In this document: piece by piece, positions 7,903 through 16,883 of the stretch
Layout of the letters: the number at the start of each line of letters is the position of its first letter
Numbering within the stretch: position 1 is the first letter of the stretch
Assembly (NCBI RefSeq): GCF_029278565.1
Contig: NZ_CP119561.1
Coordinates: 299,409-363,408 of the forward strand
From: Haloarcula halophila
GTDB taxonomy: Archaea > Halobacteriota > Halobacteria > Halobacteriales > Haloarculaceae
Direction: 5' to 3'
Length of the DNA stretch: 64,000 bases
Notes under the pieces: model-generated
Told to the model about the DNA's origin: nothing
The model's database searches: none
The model's input: only the letters and a program-made list of their open reading frames with translations
Translations under genes and position numbers: made by a program

Positions 7903-8766
7903 CTATCCCGTCCCTGCCTGCATCTGCACGCTAGAGATGAGCTTGTCCTGGAACAGTAGGAACACGATGAACAGCGGCAGCGAGATGAGCGCCAGGTTCG
8001 CCATCAAGCGGTTAGATTCCTGAGCGTAGACGCTCTGCAGTGTGGTCGCGCCCACGGGCAGGGTGTACGCCGCCTCGTTCTGCAGAACGATCAGCGGCCA
8101 GAGATACTGGTTCCAGCTCCAGACGAACACGAACAGCGCCAGGGCCGTGATCACCGGCAGCGACAGCGGAAGGATGATTTGGGCGTAGATGCGGAACGTC
8201 GAGAAGCCGTCCAGGCGAGCTGACTCCTCAAGATCCTCGGGGATGTCCCGGAAGAACTGCACTAGCAGGAACACCCCGAGTGGCCCGGCGACGAACGGAA
8301 AAACAAGGGCCTGGTAGCTGTTGACCCACCCTAGGCGATTGATCAGCGTGAATAGCGGGATAACGTTGATCTGGGGCGGAACCATGAATGACGCGATGAT
8401 GATCCCCAGAATGGCCTTGCGTCCCGGCCACTCTAGGCGCGTCAGCGAGAACGCCACCATGGAGTCGACCACGACGATGAGAGCGGTCGTGGTGCTGGCG
8501 ATGATGAACGTGTTGAGGATCCAGCGTCCGAGCAGGTCGCTCGTGGTGATCGTCTCGATCCAGAACGCGAGCGTCACCCGGGTGGGGACCCACTGGAAGC
8601 CGAACAGTTGTGTCGAGGGGGTCACTGACAGCGCGAACATCCGGAGCAGAGGGATGAACCACAGCAGCGCCAGGCCGTACAGGACCACGTAGACGCCGAC
8701 CTCGTAGAGGGTCTGAACGTCCACCCGGACGTCGATCAGGTCTTTGGCCGTGTCGGCAAACGACAT
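7903..8766 (-). CDS. Sugar ABC transporter permease, MalG type
   Basis: This is an integral membrane subunit with six predicted transmembrane segments. The coupling (EAA) loop FFRDIPEDLEESARLDGFS contains the EExAxxDG core that contacts the ATPase. The length of 287 aa and the N-terminal FAL...PSTQL arrangement fit the MalG/UgpE-like half of carbohydrate importers (CUT1 family). The gene overlaps the MalF-type gene by one base (8766), so the two are translationally coupled. It should act with the SBP at 9679-11088 and the ATPase at 11130-12272 to import an oligosaccharide, probably a fructan or sucrose judging from the GH32 enzyme in the same operon. Confidence 0.9.
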   Translation of the reverse strand: MSFADTAKDLIDVRVDVQTLYEVGVYVVLYGLALLWFIPLLRMFALSVTPSTQLFGFQWVPTRVTLAFWIETITTSDLLGRWILNTFIIASTTTALIVVVDSMVAFSLTRLEWPGRKAILGIIIASFMVPPQINVIPLFTLINRLGWVNSYQALVFPFVAGPLGVFLLVQFFRDIPEDLEESARLDGFSTFRIYAQIILPLSLPVITALALFVFVWSWNQYLWPLIVLQNEAAYTLPVGATTLQSVYAQESNRLMANLALISLPLFIVFLLFQDKLISSVQMQAGTG

Positions 8767-9677
8767 CAGCCCTCCACCCCCTGGCCGACGAGGTAGTAGT
8801 TGATGATTGAGACCCCAACGAGGATAATCAGGATGACGTAGCCGACGGCGGCGCCGTACCCAAGGTCGAACGTCTGGAAGCCCAGCTGGTAGAGGTAGTA
8901 CACCAGGGTATTGGTCGAACCGTTCGGACCGCCTGTCGTCATCGTCTGGACTTGGCCGAACACCCGGAACTGGAAGACGGTTCCCGCGATCAGCACGAAC
9001 ATGATGGAGTTGCGCATCTGTGGGAGAGTGACGTCCTTGAACTGCCGGAGAGGACCAGCACCGTCGAGTTGGGCGGCCTCATAGAGGCGCTCGGAGACGC
9101 CCTGTCTGCCCGCCAGCAGGATTGCGAAATAGAAGCCGGCCTGCCACCAGACGGTCACCAGGGCCAGTGCGGGCATCGCGAACGCTTCCTGGCCGAGGAC
9201 GTTGCCCACGAGCCAGCCGACGTGATGGGTGAAAGCGCCGTTTGCCGAGTACAGCTGCAGCCAGAGGAACCCGACGATAGAGACGGTCATGACGTACGGG
9301 ACAAAGTAGAAGAACTTCAGCACCTTCGTACCCTTCACGCCGCGGTTGATCCCCAGCGCCATCGCGAGGCTGACGAGCAACAGCAACGGGACCGTCAGCA
9401 CGACGAACCAGGTGGTGTTCTTGAGCGCCTGCCAGAACATCGGGTCCTGAAGCAGAGTCGCGTAGTTCTGGAGGCCGACGAACTCCGACTGCGCCGGGTT
9501 CAGAAGGTTCCACTCGAAGAAGCTCATGTACAGTCCTTTCAATAAGGGGTACACGAGGAACACCGCGAAGATGGCGAGGTACGGCAGCGCGAAGGCGTAC
9601 GCCTCGAGTGTCTCCCGGTCGATCCACTGTCGGAGGTCGGCCGCGAACGCCGGTCCGGTATCCGATTCCACCGACAT
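8766..9677 (-). CDS. Sugar ABC transporter permease, MalF type
   Basis: The 303-aa membrane protein starts with a first transmembrane segment (YLAIFAVFLVYPLLKGLYMS), followed by FFEWNLLNP and the FVGLQNY motif typical of MalF/UgpA permeases. Its coupling loop is RLYEAAQLDGAGPLRQF, with the EAAxxDGA core. It forms the membrane channel together with the MalG-type protein downstream. It ends on the first base of that gene and begins 2 bp after the solute-binding protein gene ends, so the transport genes form one tight operon. Confidence 0.9.
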   Translation of the reverse strand: MSVESDTGPAFAADLRQWIDRETLEAYAFALPYLAIFAVFLVYPLLKGLYMSFFEWNLLNPAQSEFVGLQNYATLLQDPMFWQALKNTTWFVVLTVPLLLLVSLAMALGINRGVKGTKVLKFFYFVPYVMTVSIVGFLWLQLYSANGAFTHHVGWLVGNVLGQEAFAMPALALVTVWWQAGFYFAILLAGRQGVSERLYEAAQLDGAGPLRQFKDVTLPQMRNSIMFVLIAGTVFQFRVFGQVQTMTTGGPNGSTNTLVYYLYQLGFQTFDLGYGAAVGYVILIILVGVSIINYYLVGQGVEG

Positions 9678-9678
9678 G

Positions 9679-11088
9679 CTAGCTCATCCTGTCGCTGATG
9701 GCGTTGGCCGACTGGGTGAGCGCCTCCTGGGGTTCCATGTTCTGAGCGTAGATCGACGACAGTGACTTCCCGATCTCGGGTGCGTACAGGTCGATCGTCG
9801 CCCGTGGCTGGTAGGTGAGCTGACCATTGCTCGCCATCTCTTGGAGCGTCTTGACAATCTCGTACTTCTGGTAGATCGGGTGGCTGGTCACCGTGTCCGA
9901 GGTCGCCACCTCTGGCGTCGAGGGGAGGTGGGTCGCCTTCGTCGCCCAGATTGGGTTGTTCTGGGTGACGTACTCGACGAACTTCACCCGCGCCTCCTTC
10001 TCGGCCTCGGTATGGTCCGGGTTCGATGGGAAAAAGAAGCCATTGCTCTCACAGAACGTACTCTTGGTGTCGCCGCCGAAACCCCAGGGCTGGTGGTAGG
10101 TAAACTCCAGACCGTCGATAAACTCGTTTTGCTCGTTCTGGAAGTTATTGGCTGTCCAGTTGCCGATGAACCCCATCCCTGCCTGGTCGTTCTTGAACTC
10201 GTTGACGCGGATGTTCGAGTCCGAAATGTCGTCTGCGTTGTCCCAGTTGCGCTGGCCGGTCACTAAGTCGTAGAATTCAGCGGCGGCTATCCCTGCGTCG
10301 CTCTCATGGAACACTGGCTGGCCGAGGTCGCCGTCCTCGCCCTCGAACATTTTGCCACCCTGCTGGCGAAGCAGCGAGTAGTAGACCCGGAAACCGGCGA
10401 AACTGTTGTTCGCAGTCTGGAGGAAGAACGGCCGCTTGTCGGTGTTCTCTTGGATGGCGTTGGCTGCACTGACGAACTCGTCGTGGGTCGTCGGCTGCAT
10501 GGGGGCGCCGGCCTCCTCAAGGACCGTGTCGTTGGTCGCAAGCATCATCGCGTGGATATCCATCGGCAGGGCAACGACGTTGCCACCGGCCGTCGCAGCG
10601 GGTTCGACGAGGTCGTAGTACGGGTTCAGCCCGTCCGACAGGTAGTCGTCGATGGGGTCCAGGATGCCCTTCGCTTCGTAGTACGACGAGAACGACATCC
10701 AGTAGGTGAACACGTGCGGCGTGTTCCCTGAGGCCGCAGCCGAGACGACCTTTGTTGGGACGTCGCCGAACGGCACCGCCTGCGTGTTGACCGTGATGTT
10801 GGGATTCCGTTCCTCAAACTCGTTTTTCAGCTTCTTCATCTCGGAATCCTCGGTGCCGCCGAAGTAGTCCCAGAATTCGATTTCGACCTGCTGGTCGGTT
10901 GTGCTCCCCGTGGTCGTGCCACTGCCGCCGTCGCTACCATCACTGCCACTGCCTCCATCGCCGCCGTTGCCGTCACCGGTACAGCCCGCGAGTCCGGCCG
11001 CAAGTGCTCCGGCACTGGTCGTAAGGACAGCGCGACGCGAGATGCGATCAGTGTTCGATTCGGTCGTACGGTTGGTATTATCTGACAT
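9679..11088 (-). CDS. Extracellular sugar-binding lipoprotein of an ABC importer
   Basis: The N-terminus has a twin-arginine motif (ISRRAVLTTSAGALAAGLAG) that ends in a lipobox cysteine (LAGC), so the protein is exported folded and tethered to the membrane. A Gly/Ser/Asp-rich linker follows (roughly residues 38-65), then a CUT1-type solute-binding fold starting VEIEFWDYFGGTEDSEMKKL. The 469-aa length is usual for haloarchaeal sugar-binding proteins. It is the first transport gene after the ATPase in the operon. The ligand cannot be read from the sequence; the adjacent GH32 hydrolase makes fructose-containing oligosaccharides the best guess. Confidence 0.9.
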   Translation of the reverse strand: MSDNTNRTTESNTDRISRRAVLTTSAGALAAGLAGCTGDGNGGDGGSGSDGSDGGSGTTTGSTTDQQVEIEFWDYFGGTEDSEMKKLKNEFEERNPNITVNTQAVPFGDVPTKVVSAAASGNTPHVFTYWMSFSSYYEAKGILDPIDDYLSDGLNPYYDLVEPAATAGGNVVALPMDIHAMMLATNDTVLEEAGAPMQPTTHDEFVSAANAIQENTDKRPFFLQTANNSFAGFRVYYSLLRQQGGKMFEGEDGDLGQPVFHESDAGIAAAEFYDLVTGQRNWDNADDISDSNIRVNEFKNDQAGMGFIGNWTANNFQNEQNEFIDGLEFTYHQPWGFGGDTKSTFCESNGFFFPSNPDHTEAEKEARVKFVEYVTQNNPIWATKATHLPSTPEVATSDTVTSHPIYQKYEIVKTLQEMASNGQLTYQPRATIDLYAPEIGKSLSSIYAQNMEPQEALTQSANAISDRMS

Positions 11089-11129
11089 TGGTCGTGAGTC
11101 GCTGGTGTATTTTTGTATGGTGCTGTTCG

Positions 11130-12272
11130 TCAGGATTTGATTGCTGACGCCTCCTCTGACCCCGTGACGCCGGTTTCATCCTCGGTGAGAAGGTTCTCGT
11201 CGGTCATGTCGTCGAAAACGTGGACGTGTTCCTCAGGAAGCGTGAACGCGACTTCCTCTCCCGATCTGAAGTTGGTACTCCCGTCGACGCGGACCGTCCA
11301 TTCCGTGTCGCCGGACGAGAGATAGAGGTAGTTGTCGCTCCCTTCGTGTTCAAGGACATCGAGTGTCGCAGTGACATCGTCTTCGCCAGTGCCGACTGCA
11401 ACGTGTTCGGGACGGATCCCGAGCACGAGGGAGTCGCCCGTCGAACGCCGGCGGATACGGGTTGCTATCTCATCCGAAACAGTATAGCTGAACGCGTCAG
11501 CAACCAGTCGGTCATTATTTAGTGTGACGCCGAAGAAGTTCATCGACGGCGAGCCGATGAAATCAGCGACGAACCGGTTGGCCGGTTCTGCATACACTTC
11601 GCGGGGTGTGCCGACCTGCTGGATTTCGCCGTCGTTGAGGACGACGATCCGGTCGGACATCGTCATCGCCTCGGTCTGGTCGTGAGTGACGTACACCGAG
11701 GTCGTCTCCAGGTCTTCCTGAATACGCTGGAGTTCGGTCCGCATGTGGAGCCTGAGCTTCGCATCGAGGTTCGACAGCGGTTCGTCGAACAGGAACACTT
11801 CAGGCTGGCGGACGATGGCACGTCCCGTGGCGACGCGTTGCTGCTGGCCGCCCGAGAGGTTGTTAGGCTTCTTTTCTAGCAGATCCTCAATTCCCATCAT
11901 CTCCGCAGTCTCTTCAACTCGCTGTTCGATTGCTCCCTTCGAGAGGTCCGTCGTGAGCTTCAGTCCGTAGGACATGTTCTTCCGGACGGACATGTGAGGG
12001 TACAGCGCGTAGTTCTGGAACACCATCGCCACGCCGCGATCCTGTGGTGCGACGTTGTTCACCACCTGTTCGCCGATGCGGATCTCGCCGTCCGTGATGT
12101 CCTCCAGGCCGGCGATCATCCGGAGCAACGTCGACTTCCCTGAGCCGGATGGGCCGACGATCGTGAGAAACTCGCCGTCGTTGACGGTAAGGGTTACATC
12201 ATCGACGGCCCGGATGATCCCAGAGTCGTCGTCGTACTCCTTTCGTACATTTTCGATCATTATCCTACTCAT
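11130..12272 (-). CDS. Sugar ABC transporter ATP-binding protein, MalK/UgpC type
   Basis: All nucleotide-binding motifs are present: Walker A GPSGSGKSTLL, Q-loop VFQNYALYPHMSV, signature LSGGQQQR, Walker B EVFLFDEPLSNLD and the switch histidine in VYVTHDQTEAM. After about residue 240 a MalK-type regulatory (TOBE/OB-like) domain follows (SPSMNFFGVTL, LGIRPEHV). I chose ATG 12272 (MSRIMIENVRKEY) because a longer frame to 12512 overlaps the GH32 gene and encodes non-homologous sequence. ATG 12260 is an alternative. The 50-bp gap before it (12273-12322) is AT-rich and could hold an internal promoter. It energises import through the two permeases downstream. Confidence 0.9.
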   Translation of the reverse strand: MSRIMIENVRKEYDDDSGIIRAVDDVTLTVNDGEFLTIVGPSGSGKSTLLRMIAGLEDITDGEIRIGEQVVNNVAPQDRGVAMVFQNYALYPHMSVRKNMSYGLKLTTDLSKGAIEQRVEETAEMMGIEDLLEKKPNNLSGGQQQRVATGRAIVRQPEVFLFDEPLSNLDAKLRLHMRTELQRIQEDLETTSVYVTHDQTEAMTMSDRIVVLNDGEIQQVGTPREVYAEPANRFVADFIGSPSMNFFGVTLNNDRLVADAFSYTVSDEIATRIRRRSTGDSLVLGIRPEHVAVGTGEDDVTATLDVLEHEGSDNYLYLSSGDTEWTVRVDGSTNFRSGEEVAFTLPEEHVHVFDDMTDENLLTEDETGVTGSEEASAIKS

Positions 12273-12322
12273 CACCAGCCACTGTGGACCCCTTCGTATT
12301 AATTTTTTCCCCACAGCTGTGA

Positions 12323-14488
12323 TTAATCCTTTATACTGGTAGAGGGTCGCATCGTTCCCATCTCCCACACATCGAGTGATTGAACGGTTACTGGCCGGTT
12401 TTCGGCGTAGAGATCGATTTCGACTGCGTCTTCTCGCGTGGGATAGATCCGCGAGGTGAGACATTGTGCATCGGCGGTGAACAGTTCTAAGACCGACCGG
12501 TCTAGAAAACATCGCAGTTCGAACTTACCGTCTTCTGTCAACCGAATCGGCATCGAATGGTTTTGGTCGGCCGGTGCATCATCCAGACTCGAAGCCGATC
12601 GGTCAACCACTAGTTCGCGGTACTGTGGCCGCACGCGGATGACTGTCCGCTCTTGATCGTCTGGGGACGCCCGCAGGACGAACCCAAATTCGCCTGTCCG
12701 TTCCGCATTGACCGTTGCCCGGATTTCTAGGGTATCTCCCGAGACTCCGGGTAGGTGTCCGCTCTCGTCGGGATGAATCGTCACATCCTCGAACGACTGA
12801 TGAGAACGACGTAGATCAGTCACCTCGCTCGGGACATCGACCTGCAGGCGTCCCGCTTCTGTAGAGAGAACGCGCGGGAGCGACATCGCGCCGGACCACC
12901 CGGCGTTCCACTGAGCTGTCGAGTCTCGATCCTCCTTAAGCCAACCGAACGTAATCGTTCGTCCGTCGTCGTCAGTGAACGACTGCGGTGCATAAAAGAC
13001 ACCGTGATCGAGGATGCCACGCTCTCGTGGTTCCAGCCGATCCGACTCTGTGTTGTACGGGCCGAGGAAGTACCAGACGTTTGAATAGTCCGAGACGTGG
13101 AGGACCGTATCGTCGCCAAATCTCAGGAGTTCCGGACACTCCCACATCGGTCCTGTCTCGCGCCAATCGCCAGTCAGCACTGGATGACAGTACTCCCATT
13201 CATGCAGGTCCGGGGACCGATAGAGCAGCGCCGCTCCGCCCTCGTCAGCGATCCCGCTCCCGATGAGCTGGTACCAGTCACCGTCAGCACGCCAGACGCA
13301 GTGGTCCCGAAACTCGGCGTTCCAGTCAATGCTAGTCAGGATATCTATATGAGCCGGTGGCTCCTCTATTACCGGATTCGTGGGTTCTTTTCTCCAGGAT
13401 CGAAGCGTGTTGTCTTCGGCCCGGGCCAGGCACGGGAGCTGGTCGCACCCGTCGCCGCCAGTGTACATCACGCGGGGGATGCCGTCATCGTCGACGAAGC
13501 ACCCCGACCAACAACCGTCGGAGTCGGGCCCGTCAGGGTCCGGTTCGAGAGCGATCGGTTCGTCTTGCCAGTGAACCAAATCGTCGCTGACGGCGTGTCC
13601 CCAGTGGATCGTATCGTGGAACGGCCCGGCCGGGTTGTACTGGTAGAACAGATGATACCGCCCGTTCCACTGGACCACACCATTCGGATCGTTGAGCCAA
13701 TTCGCCGGCGGCGTGAAGTGGTAGGCTGGCCGGTGTTTTGCATCGTCGACCGTATCACGAAGCGCGGAAAACTCCTGGCGACCTTTCGGCCGACCAATGG
13801 GCGACGGCTCAGTCTCGCCTCCAGCGAGATACGACACGGCGTTCGAGAGTAACTTCTGTTGTACGCTGCTCTCTCGCTCGAAATTCAGACCGTGGCCGAT
13901 CCCGAGGACGCGACCATCTCCGACTCCCCATCGGAGAATAGACTTCTGGGCGTATTTATCGGTGCCGTCGGCCTGGCGAGCCGCAAGCACGTCTGCATCG
14001 TGTGGCATCAGAGACTCGTAGTAAGTGGCGACGCCACTTGATACAGGCGTCTCCCCCGGTCGGAGGGCGTCTATTTCGTCGAAGAGTGGATGGCTGGTGT
14101 ACGCGCGACGGAGGAGGTACCCGTCGTTGTCAGCTCTAGCGTGCTGGGTGACATCTGGATCATACGTTTCGATCCCCAGTATACTGGCACCCTCTAGTGC
14201 ACCATGCGTGAGGAGAAGTCCGCCGCCGTCTTCGAGAAACGGGCGAATCTGCTCGGCGATAGACGTGAGCGCCTCGCGGCTCGTCTCGTCGAGAGATGTC
14301 GTCCGGTGCCACCAAAACACGTCGGTATCGTTGATTTTTGTTGCGGTCAGATCGTCGAGCGTGCAGTGAGTGCCGCCGTGTTTGCCGTACGCACGCAACT
14401 GAGCCCGTGTCGGTTCAGAGACGGTCAGACACAGGATATCCCGTTCCATTCTGGTAGCTCCAGCGGGAACATTGTTGGTGCTATTCAT
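12323..14488 (-). CDS. Glycoside hydrolase family 32 with N-terminal glutamine-amidotransferase-like domain
   Basis: The catalytic five-blade propeller begins at about residue 264 with WLNDPNGVVQWNGRYHLFYQ, which contains the GH32 nucleophile Asp (NDPNG). The RDP-equivalent is in EFRDHCVWR and the acid/base Glu in MWECPELLRFG. A C-terminal beta-sandwich follows. The enzyme should cleave beta-fructosides (sucrose, levan or inulin fragments). The first 230 residues are unusual for GH32. They resemble a ThuA/class-I amidotransferase-like fold (DILCLTVSEPT, GGGLLLTHGALEG, RVLGIGHGLNFE). ATG 14488 is supported by a TATA box (ATTTATACAA, minus strand) about 27 bp upstream. No signal peptide is seen, so it probably acts in the cytoplasm on imported sugar. 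It heads the sugar-transport operon. Confidence 0.88.
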   Translation of the reverse strand: MNSTNNVPAGATRMERDILCLTVSEPTRAQLRAYGKHGGTHCTLDDLTATKINDTDVFWWHRTTSLDETSREALTSIAEQIRPFLEDGGGLLLTHGALEGASILGIETYDPDVTQHARADNDGYLLRRAYTSHPLFDEIDALRPGETPVSSGVATYYESLMPHDADVLAARQADGTDKYAQKSILRWGVGDGRVLGIGHGLNFERESSVQQKLLSNAVSYLAGGETEPSPIGRPKGRQEFSALRDTVDDAKHRPAYHFTPPANWLNDPNGVVQWNGRYHLFYQYNPAGPFHDTIHWGHAVSDDLVHWQDEPIALEPDPDGPDSDGCWSGCFVDDDGIPRVMYTGGDGCDQLPCLARAEDNTLRSWRKEPTNPVIEEPPAHIDILTSIDWNAEFRDHCVWRADGDWYQLIGSGIADEGGAALLYRSPDLHEWEYCHPVLTGDWRETGPMWECPELLRFGDDTVLHVSDYSNVWYFLGPYNTESDRLEPRERGILDHGVFYAPQSFTDDDGRTITFGWLKEDRDSTAQWNAGWSGAMSLPRVLSTEAGRLQVDVPSEVTDLRRSHQSFEDVTIHPDESGHLPGVSGDTLEIRATVNAERTGEFGFVLRASPDDQERTVIRVRPQYRELVVDRSASSLDDAPADQNHSMPIRLTEDGKFELRCFLDRSVLELFTADAQCLTSRIYPTREDAVEIDLYAENRPVTVQSLDVWEMGTMRPSTSIKD

Positions 14489-14510
14489 ATTAACCACAGG
14501 AGTGATGAAA

Positions 14511-14541
14511 TTGTATAAATCTATGTGTCCCGGACGCATAG
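14511..14541. promoter_or_regulatory. Divergent promoter between GH32 operon and TrmB regulator, with palindrome
   Basis: TTGTATAAAT (14511-14520) read on the minus strand is a TATA box for the GH32 gene starting at 14488. Directly upstream of it, CTATGTGT (14521-14528) and ACGCATAG (14534-14541) form a near-perfect inverted repeat (one mismatch, 5-bp spacer). A regulator bound there would sit over the upstream promoter elements. It is the likely site of the divergent TrmB-type protein. Confidence 0.55.
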
Positions 14542-14591
14542 GGAGCGACAGGAAAGTAAATGGCTTACCGTGGTAGACTGAGGTCTAGACA

Positions 14592-16808
14592 ATGAGAGGA
14601 GAGGACGATGCAAAGATAGCGATGCTCCACGAGACGCTTAGAGATCACGTCGGGCTCTCCAAGTACGAAGCTGAAGTGTATCTCGCGCTCGTCCGCGGCG
14701 GGACACAGACGATGAACGATCTCGCCGAGATGAGTGATGTGCCCAAACAACGCGTGTACGACACGGTCAGCTCGCTCCGTGACGATGGCTTTGTCGAAGT
14801 CATCGACGACTATCCGCGGAAAGCGTATGCGGTCAACCCAAGCGAAGCGCTTGGACAGGTGCGTGAAGAAATCGAACGTGCCGAAGACGAACTGGAAAAG
14901 TTCCATGAGAGCGTCGAAACCGTCGAGAGCGGAGTTGCGTTGTTCAAAAGCGAGTCGACGATTCAGAAGTACGTCACCGACCTGATTTCGACTGCCGAGC
15001 GAGATGTTCTCCTGCTCGTTCCCTACGACCGCCTCGACGAGATCACTGACCTCCTGGCCGAGTGTGAAGACTTGCGACTCCGTCTGATCATCTCAGACCT
15101 TTCACCCCTGGAAACGAGCGAAGACTCGGTCGCTATCGACCGTACGCTTCCGGACACCGTTGACGATGTCCGTGGCGTAACCTCGACTGAGGACTTCGTA
15201 CTGATTGCGGACCGAGATCATGCACTCTACTGGGCACGTCGTGGTTTCCGGGGGCAGAGTGAGGACGACCAAGCCTACTACGTCTCGAATCCACGGTTGG
15301 TGTTCGTCCTCGATCGGTTTGTTTCTGAATCCGTGTGGCCCTACGCTCGGTCCATCGCCGGTCAGGAGCGTTCTGCATCGCTGCCCAGCGAATACCTTCG
15401 GATCCGTGATTGTCTGGAAGACATCGACGAACTCGCCGACCGCCGACCGATAGATGATATCGAAGTCAAATTCGAGGGTTACGATACGGAAAGCGGTGAA
15501 GCCGTCGAACGGGCTGGGACGCTCACCAGTTATTATTTTACCGAATACGACATCAGGGCATCTCTCACACTTTCGCTACACCTTGACGCCGATACTGTTC
15601 AACCGACACTCGCCAGTGTCGGGGGTATCGGGGCTCGTAAAGTGGACTACGCGGCTGAACGAATCGTCATCAGGGAGTACGATGGCCATGACAGCAACGA
15701 CCCAACCAACGAGACAGCACGCTATCTTAAACAATGTCGTTCGGAGCTCCCCACAGAATTAGGCGACGCCTCCATCGCAATCGGGTTCGATGCGTTCGTG
15801 GACCGCATGCGCGAATTTATTGAACCCTCCGGTGACCGCTACAATCACATCTCGCAGTTCGAGCGGTTCCGAGAGTCGCTCGTAAAGTACGAGGCCAGCG
15901 AGAGTTCGCCACGTGCCCTCTGGAGAGAAACTGAAACCGAACCGGGCGGCCACGCCTCTCACCTCGGCAACGTGTTCAACGGTCTGGGGTACGATTTGAC
16001 GCTCGTCGGTCGGTTCGGGAGTCCGATCCACCCGGAGTTCGAATCGGCGTTCAATGATCAGACGATAATCAGCGTCGGACCGACGACCTCAACGGACTAT
16101 GTCCGGTTCAAAAACAGGAATTTCCTGCTGACGGAACCGAACACCGATCCGCTAAACTGGTCGACTCTCACGGAACAGAGCGATCGCTCGAAACTGGTCG
16201 ACAGTTTCGATGAGACTGCAGCCGTCGCTCTCGGTACATGGTGGGCGACACCCGATCTTCCCGATATTCTCGAAGGGATGGCTGAAGAACTTTGGCCCCA
16301 ACTCGAATCGCCACCCTCGTTCGTTCATCTATCAACTGGCCAAGTTTCAGAGCTCTCGAGTGAAACAATCGAATGGGGGTGTGATGCCCTTAAGAAGCTT
16401 GATGAACATGTATCCGTCGTCGTTACTGCGAATCGCGATCAGACTCGACAACTCTGCGACACACTTGTTCCCGACTCCGGAACGAAATCGTCCGTGCAGC
16501 GGCTCCGAAAGCAACTCGGCGTTTCACAATTCGTCATGCATTCACTAAAAGGCGCGACGCTTGCCAGTGCTGACGGAGTACTGACTGTCAGTACTCCGCA
16601 GATCCCGAGTCCGCGTCGCGTCCGCAACGTCGACGATCACTTCAAGAGTGGTTACGTGCTCGGTCTCGCTGAAGGCCTATCAGCCGGAGCGTCACTCGTA
16701 CTCGGAAACGCTATCGCCGGGTACTTTGTCCGATACGACAGAACCCCGGACGAGGAGGAACTCCGGTCGTATCTCGCAGACTACCACGCCCACTACGAAG
16801 AATCGTGA
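14592..16808 (+). CDS. TrmB-type transcriptional regulator fused to a PfkB-like carbohydrate kinase domain
   Basis: Residues 10-90 are a TrmB winged helix (LSKYEAEVYLALVRGGTQTM, then DVPKQRVYDTVSSLRDDGFV). A short coiled coil follows (about 88-115), then a TrmB effector region to about residue 365 (STAERDVLLLVPYDRLDEI). From about 395 the protein changes to a PfkB/ribokinase fold: AIGFDAFVDRM, GGHASHLGNVFNGLGYDLTLVG (cut to its core GG...N), VALGTWWATPD, and the C-terminal NVDDHFKSGYVLGLAEGLSAG. The usual GAGD motif is NVDD, so the catalytic Asp (about residue 682) is kept but the anion-hole glycines are lost. At 738 aa it is twice the size of ordinary TrmB proteins. It diverges from the GH32/ABC operon and is its probable regulator. 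The kinase-like part may bind or phosphorylate the inducing sugar. Confidence 0.88.
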   Translation: MRGEDDAKIAMLHETLRDHVGLSKYEAEVYLALVRGGTQTMNDLAEMSDVPKQRVYDTVSSLRDDGFVEVIDDYPRKAYAVNPSEALGQVREEIERAEDELEKFHESVETVESGVALFKSESTIQKYVTDLISTAERDVLLLVPYDRLDEITDLLAECEDLRLRLIISDLSPLETSEDSVAIDRTLPDTVDDVRGVTSTEDFVLIADRDHALYWARRGFRGQSEDDQAYYVSNPRLVFVLDRFVSESVWPYARSIAGQERSASLPSEYLRIRDCLEDIDELADRRPIDDIEVKFEGYDTESGEAVERAGTLTSYYFTEYDIRASLTLSLHLDADTVQPTLASVGGIGARKVDYAAERIVIREYDGHDSNDPTNETARYLKQCRSELPTELGDASIAIGFDAFVDRMREFIEPSGDRYNHISQFERFRESLVKYEASESSPRALWRETETEPGGHASHLGNVFNGLGYDLTLVGRFGSPIHPEFESAFNDQTIISVGPTTSTDYVRFKNRNFLLTEPNTDPLNWSTLTEQSDRSKLVDSFDETAAVALGTWWATPDLPDILEGMAEELWPQLESPPSFVHLSTGQVSELSSETIEWGCDALKKLDEHVSVVVTANRDQTRQLCDTLVPDSGTKSSVQRLRKQLGVSQFVMHSLKGATLASADGVLTVSTPQIPSPRRVRNVDDHFKSGYVLGLAEGLSAGASLVLGNAIAGYFVRYDRTPDEEELRSYLADYHAHYEES

Positions 16809-16883
16809 AACACACTTGTGAAGCACGTTTCAGAGGAGTAGCGTGGAGAGCATGTTTGATAGTGATTAGGTCGAACCTTTACT

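Noticed and set aside
12273..12512. N-terminal extension of the MalK-type ATPase
   Set aside because: The extra 80 residues overlap the GH32 coding sequence and look basic and disordered. ATG 12272 begins the normal family N-terminus.
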